From Ga0077555 sp963761475 (GTDB lineage: Bacteria > Pseudomonadota > Alphaproteobacteria > Rhizobiales > Hyphomicrobiaceae), in contig CAVXGT010000010.1 in assembly GCA_963761475.1 (NCBI GenBank), forward strand, positions 248,001-312,000: a stretch of DNA of 64,000 bases. The letters run 5' to 3'. The notes under the pieces are model-generated. The model was not told where the DNA came from. It saw only the letters and a program-made list of their open reading frames with translations, and made no database searches. Positions 37,149-45,425 of the stretch are shown here, one piece after another (the stretch's first letter is position 1; every line of letters starts with the position of its first letter). A program made the translations under genes and the position numbers.

Positions 37149-38408
37149 GTGCAGACAGACTTTGCGCTCGGTTGGGAAGAGTGGATCGCCCTCCCCGAGC
37201 TGGATCTACCCGCAATCAAGGCCAAGATCGATACCGGCGCCCGCACCTCGGCGTTGCATGCCCGGTCGATCAAGGAGATCGGCACGCCCGAGCGCCGTCG
37301 CGTGCGCTTCGATATCGAGCCCGTCCCGGGCCGGGGCGATATCGTGGTGCCCTGTGTCGCCGACGTCGTGGGCACGCGCGACGTCACCAGCTCGAATGGC
37401 GAGACCGAATCCCGATACGTCATTCGCACTGCGATTCGCATCGCCGATCGCCAGTGGCCGATCGAGATCACGCTCACCAATCGCGAAACGATGTCGTACC
37501 GCATGTTGCTCGGTCGTCAGGCCATTCCCGATGATATTCGCGTCGATCCTCACGCGTCCTTTTTGCAGCCCCCCCTCACCTATCGCGCCTACGCTGCAGC
37601 CGCCGCACCGAGCGAGGCCGCAAGCAGCCCCCTCTCGATCGCGATCCTCTCTCGCCGCCCGGAAAACGCGGGCAATCGACGCCTCATCCGCCAGGGTGAG
37701 ATGCGCGGCCACAGTGTCTCGATCATCGATCGCCGCCGCGTCTCGCTGTTCATTGCCCACAAGGATCCGGCAATTCTTTTGAATGGCATGCCGCTCCCTC
37801 CGATCGACGTGGTGATCTTCCGCGCGGGCCGCGCGCCCAGCGCCTTCTCGCTTGCCATCTCGCGCCAGATGGAGGCCATGGGCGCCATGGCACTCAACCC
37901 GGCTCACGCGCTCGCCGTTGCAGCCGACAGCCTCCTGCTCCGCCAGACCTTGGCGGCAGCCGGCGTTCCCGTGCCCGAGATTGCGGTGAACCCGAGCGAC
38001 ATTTCGCGTAAGGAGGCTACCAGCGAGCACCGCCTTGCCGACAGCACCGACGTGCTGCGCATGGGCGCGATCTACCGCTTCGCCGTGGTCGCCAATCGCC
38101 CTCTCGCCGTTATCAGGCGCGATCCGGCAAGCCCGCTCGACCACAACGCGGAATGGCAGGCAGCCGACCTGCGCGATGCCTCGCTCACCCACGCCAGGGC
38201 AACCGCCGAGGCGGCCGCCCGCGCCGTTGGCCTAGGCCTCGTCGCGGTCGATGTTGTCACCACCAGGATCGGCCCGCTCGTTGTCGGCATGACCGCCAAC
38301 GTCTCCATCGCTACGTTCGAGCGGCTGTCCCCCGTCTCCCTGGCCGAGGCCATAATCATCCACATCGAGCGCGCCCTCGCACGAGCGAGGAAGCAGCCAA
38401 CGACCTGA
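37149..38408 (+). CDS. RimB-like retropepsin domain fused to a degenerate RimK-like ATP-grasp domain
   Basis: 419 residues. Residues 1-145 are the RimB/ATP-dependent zinc protease-like aspartyl domain (PF05618): GWEEWIALPEL, KIDTGARTSALHA with Asp28, and RMLLGRQAI. Residues about 165-285 resemble the RimK pre-ATP-grasp region (ILSRRPENAGNRRLI, QMEAMGAMALNPAHALAVAADSLLLRQTLAAAGVPVPE). The ATP-binding centre of RimK, with its Lys-rich GTQG loop, is absent. The closing EVNSSPG metal motif reads GMTANVS, so the ligase half is probably inactive. In relatives RimK adds Glu to ribosomal protein S6 and RimB modulates it. GTG 37149 is chosen after a GGGAG; frames to 37035 would add 38 unconserved residues. 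Confidence 0.72.
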   Translation: MQTDFALGWEEWIALPELDLPAIKAKIDTGARTSALHARSIKEIGTPERRRVRFDIEPVPGRGDIVVPCVADVVGTRDVTSSNGETESRYVIRTAIRIADRQWPIEITLTNRETMSYRMLLGRQAIPDDIRVDPHASFLQPPLTYRAYAAAAAPSEAASSPLSIAILSRRPENAGNRRLIRQGEMRGHSVSIIDRRRVSLFIAHKDPAILLNGMPLPPIDVVIFRAGRAPSAFSLAISRQMEAMGAMALNPAHALAVAADSLLLRQTLAAAGVPVPEIAVNPSDISRKEATSEHRLADSTDVLRMGAIYRFAVVANRPLAVIRRDPASPLDHNAEWQAADLRDASLTHARATAEAAARAVGLGLVAVDVVTTRIGPLVVGMTANVSIATFERLSPVSLAEAIIIHIERALARARKQPTT

Positions 38409-38435
38409 GCACAGAGGGCCGCCGTCCGAGCCCCG

Positions 38436-39605
38436 CTACCGCCCCATGCGCTTGGCCACTTCCTCGAGCATCACTTCCGTTGCTCCGCCGCCGATGGCAT
38501 GCGCCCGCGCATCTCGGGCCATCCGCTCGATCGGGCTTCCCGTCATGTAGCCGGCACCGCCGAACAGTTGCAGGCACCCGTGCGTCACCTCCAGCACCAA
38601 CTCACCCGCCAGCGCCTTCAGCATCGACACCTCCCGGACGCAATCCTGCCCCCCCGCCACGCGCCAGGCCGTCTCGTAGACCAGCGCCCGCGCCGCCGCC
38701 ACCTTGGTCGCCATAAGCGCCAGCTTGTGGCGCACCACCTGCTTGTCCCAGAGCGTGCCGCCGAATGCCTTGCGCTCCTGTACATAGGCCAGTGCCAGCT
38801 CAATGGCCGCCTGGGCCTCGCCAACGGCCTGTCCGCCAAGCACCAGCCGCTCGTTCTGGAAGTTGCGCATCAAGGCATAGAACCCGCGCCCTTCCTCGCC
38901 GATGATGTTCTCGTCCGGCACCCGGACATCCTCGAACACCAGCTCCGCCATGTCCGACGACCGCCAGCCGTGCTTGTCGAATTTCTTCGCCACCCTGAAT
39001 CCCGGCGTGCCCTTCTCGACCAGGATCATCGAGACGCTGCGGCTGCCCGCCTCCTGTCCCGTCTTGACCGCCACGCAATAGACGTCGGCGAGGACGCCGT
39101 TGGTGATGAAATGTTTGGTGCCGTTGATCACCCAATCCCGCCCCTCGCGGCGCGCTGAAGTGCGGATACCCTTGACGTCGGAGCCTGCGGCCGGCTCCGT
39201 GATGGCGACGGCCGAGATCACCGACCCATCGATCACGCCCGGCATCCAGCGTGCCTGCTGCGCCGGACTGCCGTTGTTGGCGATATGCACCGCCGCCATG
39301 TCGGTATGATCGAGCACCGTGATCGCAAACCCACCGAACGTCGAGCGGCCAAGCTCCTCCGCCAGCACCACGCTCGCCCGCTCGTCGAGCTCCGACCCAC
39401 CCCACTGGCTGGCAAAGCGGATGCCGAGAAACCCGAGCGCGCCCATTTTCCGCAGCACCGCCCGCGGCACCATGCCGTCGACTTCCCAAGCCTCCGCGTA
39501 GGGCTTCACCTCATCGTCGACGAACCGTCGGATCTGAGCGCGCAACATCTCGTGCTCTTCCCCGAGATAGGGTGAAGCGGTTGCAGCATTCCCTGGCACG
39601 GACAT
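38436..39605 (-). CDS. Acyl-CoA dehydrogenase, catalytic Glu present
   Basis: 389 residues with the normal ACAD fold: VAITEPAAGSDVKGI flavin motif, WVINGTKHFITNG, the NFQNERLVLGG catalytic-base region of isovaleryl-CoA/long-chain type (Glu in NER), and the FGGAGYMTGSPIERMARDARAHAIGGGATEVM FAD loop. It oxidises an acyl-CoA at the alpha-beta bond and passes electrons to ETF. ATG 39605 follows AGGAG; upstream residues in frame are unconserved. It differs from the operon ACAD at 9767, which lacks the Glu. Confidence 0.87.
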   Translation of the reverse strand: MSVPGNAATASPYLGEEHEMLRAQIRRFVDDEVKPYAEAWEVDGMVPRAVLRKMGALGFLGIRFASQWGGSELDERASVVLAEELGRSTFGGFAITVLDHTDMAAVHIANNGSPAQQARWMPGVIDGSVISAVAITEPAAGSDVKGIRTSARREGRDWVINGTKHFITNGVLADVYCVAVKTGQEAGSRSVSMILVEKGTPGFRVAKKFDKHGWRSSDMAELVFEDVRVPDENIIGEEGRGFYALMRNFQNERLVLGGQAVGEAQAAIELALAYVQERKAFGGTLWDKQVVRHKLALMATKVAAARALVYETAWRVAGGQDCVREVSMLKALAGELVLEVTHGCLQLFGGAGYMTGSPIERMARDARAHAIGGGATEVMLEEVAKRMGR

Positions 39606-39947
39606 TTCTCCTGACTCCTCGGTCTGTGGCGCGCTGCATGCCTTCCGGCAAGCTCCACCGGATTCTAGTCCAACGTTTGTCGCTCGTCCCGGCGAGTGCA
39701 AGAGGCGAATGAGTTCAGGCCCCGTCTCGTCCGCGCGACCGCCAGCCACCCCATGCCCCAATCATTCGGGCTTGCACATATGTCCTCGGGCTGGTTCTTT
39801 GCAGACCAAATCCGCACCTGGCCTCTCGGTGGTCCGCACCGCCCGTCTCATCGACCGGTCCTGGGCAACGCCGCCGCCATATCGAGGCCACCGGTTCCCA
39901 CTCCCGATTGGCACGTGCCAGACAAATGAGCTTGAACGAAGGACGTC
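39606..39947. other. Non-coding gap between acyl-CoA dehydrogenase and HPP gene
   Basis: About 340 bases between divergent genes, with no family-like frames. A regulatory role is likely but no site is identified. Confidence 0.4.
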
Positions 39948-40481
39948 GTGACTGGCTTCGCAATCGCACTCTACCGCGCCGTCGGCGCCGCCCTGGCGAT
40001 CGGCCTGATGGAGATCCTGGCCAAGCTCGACGATGAGCCGCTGTGGCTGGTCCCCTTCGTCACCTCGATCGTGCTGGCCATGGCTCTCCCCGACAGCGAC
40101 CCCGCCCAGCCCCGCTCCATCATCGGCGGCCACATCATCTCCTGTGTTGCCGGTATCGTGACTGTAGCAGTGATGGGCACCGGAACCGTTTCCAGCGCCA
40201 TCGCCATCGGCCTCGCCACTTTCGTCATGATCGCGTCGCGCACGCTGCACCCGCCGGCCGGCATTGACGCCTTCCTGGTCGCCATTCACGGCCTTTCCTG
40301 GCCATGGCTGCTGAACCCGGTGCTGCCCGGAGCACTGCTGCTGACAGGCTTCGCCATGCTCTGGCGCAGAATCGAACGGCGGCTCTTTCTGCCGGGCGAT
40401 CTGGCTGCGGCCCCGTCCATGTGGGAGAGCTTGCGCAAGCGCAGCCGCAGATGGACCGGCAACCGCCAGCGTAGCCGTTGA
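39948..40481 (+). CDS. HPP family membrane protein
   Basis: 177 residues with four to five membrane helices and the family motif LHPPAGIDAFL near 103-113. The C-terminal 30 residues are strongly basic. HPP proteins are integral membrane proteins; some are implicated in nitrite transport, but no function is firm here. GTG 39948 has GAAGGA upstream. Confidence 0.78.
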   Translation: MTGFAIALYRAVGAALAIGLMEILAKLDDEPLWLVPFVTSIVLAMALPDSDPAQPRSIIGGHIISCVAGIVTVAVMGTGTVSSAIAIGLATFVMIASRTLHPPAGIDAFLVAIHGLSWPWLLNPVLPGALLLTGFAMLWRRIERRLFLPGDLAAAPSMWESLRKRSRRWTGNRQRSR

Positions 40482-40553
40482 ACGTCCAGCTATTTCCGGC
40501 AGGACTGCCCTGCCCACATCGCCCGATCGACGAATGGCTGGCAAGGCCGAGCC

Positions 40554-42200
40554 TCAGGATGCGGTCACCAACTCGCCCTTCAGGGCCTTGCCGATCAGTG
40601 CCCGCGTCTCCGCTACGCCATAGAGTTCGATGAACGAGCCGAACCGCGGCCCCTGGCTTTGTCCCAGCAGCACCTCGTAAATGGCCTGGAACCATTGCCT
40701 GAGGTTGTCGGCAAACCCATGCGTCTTGCCGGCCTCGTAAACAAGGTTTTGCAGCTCTTCGGCACTCGCCCCGTCAGGGGCTGCGGCCAGCGCCGTGTCC
40801 AGCGCCTCCAGCGCCGCCCGCTCTTCAGTCGTTGCCGCACGGAAGCGCTTTTCCGGCTTCACGAAGTCATCGTAGTAGCTCACCGCATAGCCGACCAGTT
40901 TGTCGAGCAGCGGATAGGCGTCCGGCGTCGCGTCTGGCGCGTGCCGGCGGATGAAGCCCCACAACACGTCCTTGTCATGCGCATTCGACGCCGACACCAG
41001 GTTGAGCAACAGCCCGAACGAGATCGGCAATTCGGCCCGTGGCGGCGCTCCGCCATGAATATGCCACACCGGATTCTCGAGCTGGCGAGCAGCCTCCTCC
41101 TCTCCATGCTTGGCAAGGAATGTGAGATATTCGTCCACTGCCCGCGGAATGACATCGAAATGCAGTCGCTTGGCCGCCTTCGGCTTCTGGAACATGTAGA
41201 GCGAGAGGCTCTCGGGGCTGGCGTAGGTCAGCCAGTCCTCGATCGTCAGCCCGTTACCCTTCGACTTCGAGATCTTCTGCCCCTTGTCATCGAGGAACAG
41301 TTCGTAGTTGAAGCCCTCAGGCGGTGTTCCGCCCAGCGCCCGGCAGATCTTCGACGACAGCGTCACGCTGTCGATAAGGTCCTTGCCCGCCATCTCATAG
41401 TCGACCCCGAGCGCCGTCCACCTGAGCGCCCAGTCGGCCTTCCACTGGCACTTCACGGCGCCGCCCGTGACCTTGGTCTCCACCTTCTCGTTCGTTTCCG
41501 GGTCGATGTAGACCACCGTTCCGGCCTTGGCGTTTCGCTCAATCATCGGCACATAAAGCACTTTGCCGGTCCTGGGCGAGATCGGCAGGAACGGCGAATA
41601 CGTCGCCCGCCGCTCCGGCCCGAACGTCGGCAGGATGATGTCCATCACCTCGTCATAGACCTCGAGCATACGTAGCAGCGTCGCGTCCATCATCCCCGAC
41701 GTATAGGCCTCGGTTGCCGAGAAGAACTCGTACTCGAAGCCGAACTGGTCGAGAAAGCGTCTCAGGCGCGCATTGTTGTGATGCGCAAAGGACGGATACG
41801 CGCCCGCTCCAGGCGATCCGCCATCCGAAACGAAAAATGGATCCGGCACGCGCGACAGCGGCGTGTCGATGTAGCCCGCCAGCATCTCCTGGTTCGGCAC
41901 GTTGCCCGGAACCTTTCGGAACCCGTCCATGTCGTCGGAAAAGCAGATCAACCGCGTCTTGCGCTGCCCTTCCGTCAGCACCTCGAAGGCGTGCCGCACC
42001 ATCGTCGTGCGCGCCACCTCGCCGAACGTCCCGATGTGCGGCAACCCGGACGGCCCGTAGCCCGTCTCGAAGATGACGGTCTTGTCCTTGCCGCCCGGCA
42101 CCCTCTCCAGCCGCTTGATGAGGCGCCGCGCCTCCTCGAACGGCCAAGCGCGGGCCTCGGCGGCAGCGGTGATCAGGGCAGAGGGATAGGACGTGGTCAT
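40554..42200 (-). CDS. lysS: Lysyl-tRNA synthetase, class I
   Basis: 548-residue class I LysRS that charges tRNA-Lys. The Rossmann signatures are HIGTF at residues 55-59 and KISKSKGN near 289-296. The length and C-terminal helical cage match archaeal/alphaproteobacterial class I enzymes rather than the class II LysS of E. coli. It stands alone, divergent from the MFS gene. Confidence 0.93.
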   Translation of the reverse strand: MTTSYPSALITAAAEARAWPFEEARRLIKRLERVPGGKDKTVIFETGYGPSGLPHIGTFGEVARTTMVRHAFEVLTEGQRKTRLICFSDDMDGFRKVPGNVPNQEMLAGYIDTPLSRVPDPFFVSDGGSPGAGAYPSFAHHNNARLRRFLDQFGFEYEFFSATEAYTSGMMDATLLRMLEVYDEVMDIILPTFGPERRATYSPFLPISPRTGKVLYVPMIERNAKAGTVVYIDPETNEKVETKVTGGAVKCQWKADWALRWTALGVDYEMAGKDLIDSVTLSSKICRALGGTPPEGFNYELFLDDKGQKISKSKGNGLTIEDWLTYASPESLSLYMFQKPKAAKRLHFDVIPRAVDEYLTFLAKHGEEEAARQLENPVWHIHGGAPPRAELPISFGLLLNLVSASNAHDKDVLWGFIRRHAPDATPDAYPLLDKLVGYAVSYYDDFVKPEKRFRAATTEERAALEALDTALAAAPDGASAEELQNLVYEAGKTHGFADNLRQWFQAIYEVLLGQSQGPRFGSFIELYGVAETRALIGKALKGELVTAS

Positions 42201-42598
42201 ACCGGTTCCTGACGTTCTGTCTCACCGCAGCAGGCAGCAGCAAGTCTGTATGGCGCTGCAAACTATGAGTGGCAAAATCCAGCGTCAATCCGCTTGCAGC
42301 GCCTGTCCTGTGGCAACCCTTCGGATCGAGCGCAACCCCAGCGAATCGTTGATACTCAGCGCTCTGCATACACCGCCCCCAAATTCGCCGCATGCATGGC
42401 GTTGCCACCCCGACCTCAATTATTTGTCTTTTTCCCGGCCAACTCATGGCCAAGGGCGTGCCGGCAAACCGCCAACGCCTGGTTCAAGCAGGGAACGCCG
42501 GCCATGACGGGGCCGGCCCAGCCCCCGCGATAACACTTGTCCCCGCCCCTACCGACTGGTGTAGGCTCACGCCTGCGCATTTTGGGGAGAGCCGCCCG
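42201..42598. other. Non-coding divergent region between LysRS and MFS genes
   Basis: About 400 bases with no supported gene. GGGGAGAG before 42599 is the MFS ribosome site. No T-box or other leader RNA is apparent upstream of the LysRS gene by eye. Confidence 0.45.
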
Positions 42599-43870
42599 AT
42601 GACCCGCGACCGCCTGAGCTTCCTGTACTTGAACATTGGCCACTTCCTCGACCATCTGTTCACCCTGGTCTTCGCGACGGTGGCGGCCCTGGCCCTGACC
42701 AAGGAATGGGGCATGAGCTATGCCGAACTGGTGCCATATGCCATGCCCGGCTTCATCGCCTTTGGCCTGTTCTCACTGCCCGCTGGTCGCATTGCCGACC
42801 GCTGGAGCCGCCACGGCATGATGGTCGTGTTCTTCATCGGCATCGGCCTTGCCTCGATCGCGGCCGGCTTTGCCCGCAGCCCCATTCAGATCGGCGCGCT
42901 GCTGTTCATCGTCGGCGTACTCGCCGCGATCTACCATCCCGTAGGCCTCGCCATGGTCGTCGATGGCGCCAAGGCCTCCGGTACCGGCATGGCCATCGGC
43001 ATCAACGGCGTGTGGGGCAACCTGGGCGTCGGTTGTGCTGCCCTCATCACGGGCTGGTTCATCGACAACGGCGGCTGGCGCTCTGCATTCATCGCCCCGG
43101 GCATCGTCTCCATTCTGATCGGCCTCGCCTACTGGTGGCACGTCAAGGACGACATCGCCGCCAACGCCGCCCGCAAGGCTGCCGCACGCGCGGCCGCCGC
43201 CAATCGAACCGCTGCAGAGGCCTCGGCCGCCGCATCCGCAGCCAAGGCGCCGGCCATGAGCGACGAGGCAAAGGCTACGCTGTGGCGCCTGACCGCAATC
43301 GTCTTCTTCACCACCGCCGTCTCGAGCCTGGTGTTCCAGTCCACCACCTTCGCGTTGCCCAAGGTCTTCGACGAGCGCTTGCAGGGCATCGCCGGCTCGG
43401 CGACCCTGGTCGGCCAGTTGGCCTTCGTCGTCTTTGCGGTGGCCTCAATGGCGCAGCTCGTCGTCGGCCGTTTGCTCGACACCCTCGGGCCCCGCACTGT
43501 CTTCATGGCGGCCGCCTCCCTCCAGCTCGTCTTCTTCTTCATCATGCCGGGCCTCCGAGACGGACCCGCGCTCGCCGTCGCACTGGGCTTCATGCTCGGC
43601 GCCTTCGGCCAGATTCCCATCAACGACTACATGATCGGCCGCATGGCCAAATCCGAGCTGCGCGCCACCGTCTACGGCGTCCGCTATGTCGTGAGCTTCT
43701 CGGTGCTGGCGGCAGCCCTGCCGCTGATCGCCTACATCCACGGCAACTACGGCTTCGACGTGCTCTTCCGCGTCCTCGCCGGTGCAGCAGCCCTCATCCT
43801 GGCAGCCGTCGCCATGCTCCCCCACCAGATCCCGACCGGCGACCCAGCCCCGCACCCCGTTCGCACGTAG
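42599..43870 (+). CDS. MFS transporter, fosmidomycin-resistance-like
   Basis: 423 residues with about twelve membrane helices, a GRIADRWSRHG loop between helices 2 and 3, and a long Ala-rich central loop (about residues 185-215) between the two six-helix halves. HFLDHLFTLVFATVAALAL at the N-terminus resembles Fsr-type exporters. The substrate is unknown. ATG 42599 is chosen because of the GGGGAGAG site and because upstream residues are not hydrophobic. Confidence 0.82.
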   Translation: MTRDRLSFLYLNIGHFLDHLFTLVFATVAALALTKEWGMSYAELVPYAMPGFIAFGLFSLPAGRIADRWSRHGMMVVFFIGIGLASIAAGFARSPIQIGALLFIVGVLAAIYHPVGLAMVVDGAKASGTGMAIGINGVWGNLGVGCAALITGWFIDNGGWRSAFIAPGIVSILIGLAYWWHVKDDIAANAARKAAARAAAANRTAAEASAAASAAKAPAMSDEAKATLWRLTAIVFFTTAVSSLVFQSTTFALPKVFDERLQGIAGSATLVGQLAFVVFAVASMAQLVVGRLLDTLGPRTVFMAAASLQLVFFFIMPGLRDGPALAVALGFMLGAFGQIPINDYMIGRMAKSELRATVYGVRYVVSFSVLAAALPLIAYIHGNYGFDVLFRVLAGAAALILAAVAMLPHQIPTGDPAPHPVRT

Positions 43871-43957
43871 CCCTGCCTTTAGACCGGCCGTCGAGCACAC
43901 TCATCGGCCGGATACGGGCCGGTTGCCGAGTGGGCAATCGTAGGGCCACAATGGACG

Positions 43958-44011
43958 CGGCATCCGAAGGCGTAACCAACGCGCCGGATGCTGTGTCGGC
44001 ATCCGAAGGCG
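43958..44011. repeat. Paired 15-base direct repeat upstream of the CoA-transferase
   Basis: CGGCATCCGAAGGCG occurs at 43958-43972 and 43997-44011. The spacer contains CGGATGC, the inverted form of its GCATCCG core. Repeat copies spaced 39 bases apart just ahead of a start codon could be an operator, but no regulator gene is near. Confidence 0.4.
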
Positions 44012-44034
44012 CAACGAAAAAAGGAACCCCACCC

Positions 44035-45182
44035 ATGTCCACGCTCGCTGGCATCAAGGTCGTCGAGTTCGCCGGCATCGGCCCTGGTCCCTTCGCCGCG
44101 ATGCTGCTCGCGGACATGGGCGCCGACGTCATCCGCATCGACCGCACCGACTATGTCGGCCGCGACCCTCGCGATCCCCGCACCAACACCACCTTGCGCA
44201 GCCGCCGCAACGTCGCCCTCGACCTCAAGAACCCCTGCTGGCATCGAGGCAGCCCTCGCCCTGATCGACCAGGCCGACATCCTGATCGAAGGCTTCCGAC
44301 CGGGCGTCATGGAGCGACTCGGCCTCGGACCCGACGTCGCCATGGCCCGCAATCCGCGCCTCGTCTACGGCCGCATGACCGGCTGGGGCCAGGACGGCCC
44401 GATCGCCAAGACACCCGGCCACGACATCAACTACATCGCCCTGACTGGCGCCCTCCACGCCATCGGCACCAAGGCCGGCGGCCCCGTTCCGCCCCTCAAT
44501 CTCGTCGGCGATTTCGGCGGCGGCGCGCTCTACATGGTGGTCGGTGCACTTGCCGCCTACATCGAGGCCAAGCGCTCCGGCAAGGGCCAGGTCGTCGACT
44601 GCGCCATGGTCGACGGCGCCGCCTCTCTGATGACGCCGATGTACGGCGCGCTCGCCTCCGGCACCTGGATCGAGGAACGCGAATCGAACCGCCTCGATGG
44701 CGCCTGCCACCACTACGGCGTCTACGAAACCCTCGACGGTCACCACATCTCGCATCGGGTCCAACGAGCCGCAGTTCTACAAGGTCATGCTTGAGACCGT
44801 AGGCCTCGGCAACGAGACGCTGCCTGCCCAGACCGACCGCACCGGCTGGCCGCTGCTCAAGAAACGCCTGGCCGCCATCTTCAAGACCCGCACGCGCGCC
44901 GAGTGGACCGAGCTGATGCAGATGAAGGAGATCTGCTTCGCCCCGGTCCTCTCCATGAGCGAGGCCCCGAGCCACCCCCACAACAAAGCCCGCAGAGCCT
45001 TCCTCGAGGTCGATGGCGTCATGCAGCCGGGCCCCGCCCCTCGCTTCTCGCGCACGCCGAGCAAGGTCACGAGCCCACCCGCCAAGGCCGGCGAGCATTC
45101 CCGCGCCGTGCTGCAGGATTGGGGCGTTCCAGCAGCCAAGATCGAAGCCCTCGAAAAGTCCGGCGCAACGAAGCAGCTATAA
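44035..45182 (+). pseudogene. CaiB/BaiF class III CoA-transferase, two frameshifts
   Basis: Joined across two frame changes the product is about 381 residues, normal for class III CoA-transferases. The N-terminal LAGIKVVEFAGIGPGPFAAMLLADMGADVIRIDR and the Asp-bearing core are present (GDFGGGALYMVVGALAAYIEAKRSGKGQVVDCAMVDGA). The first change is near 44235: LKNP should continue AGIEAAL, and CCCTGCTGG has one extra base. The second is near 44754: GHHIS should continue IGSNEPQFYK, and TCTCGCATCGG has one extra base. These enzymes move CoA between carboxylic acids. The 2-hydroxyacyl-CoA lyase next door could use the product. Sequence errors are as likely as true inactivation. Confidence 0.82.
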
Positions 45183-45350
45183 GGGGAGGCATCGAGCCCT
45201 TGCACCAAGCGCGTCAGCACGCGGTTTACGAGATGGGCGCCACTCCCCACAATCTGTCCCATTTTCGATTTTGGCTGAGCGGGGCCCAGTCCAGGACTTT
45301 ATCGAACTGCCCCTGGCCCATCCTTTCGTGACCATGACCACCACGCCACC

Positions 45351-45384
45351 AAACAAAAACCCCCGGGGCGTCACCGCGCCGGGG
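45351..45384 (-). terminator. Rho-independent terminator of the 2-hydroxyacyl-CoA lyase gene
   Basis: On the minus strand a stem of nine pairs in ten (45384-45375 with 45370-45361, one G-G mismatch) and a GTGA-type loop is followed by GTTTTTGTTT. It lies 42 bases beyond the stop at 45426. Confidence 0.85.
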
Positions 45385-45425
45385 ATCGTCGTATCGTGGG
45401 TTGAGCCTGCGACAGCCAAATGGCC

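Noticed and set aside
43890..43920. GC-rich inverted repeat after the MFS gene as terminator
   Set aside because: The stem is only about seven pairs with a long loop and no U-run.
42706..44802. Plus-strand open frame of 698 codons across the MFS gene
   Set aside because: Its first part is an Arg/His-rich shadow of the MFS gene. Only the stretch after 44035 is real, as the first piece of the frameshifted CoA-transferase.
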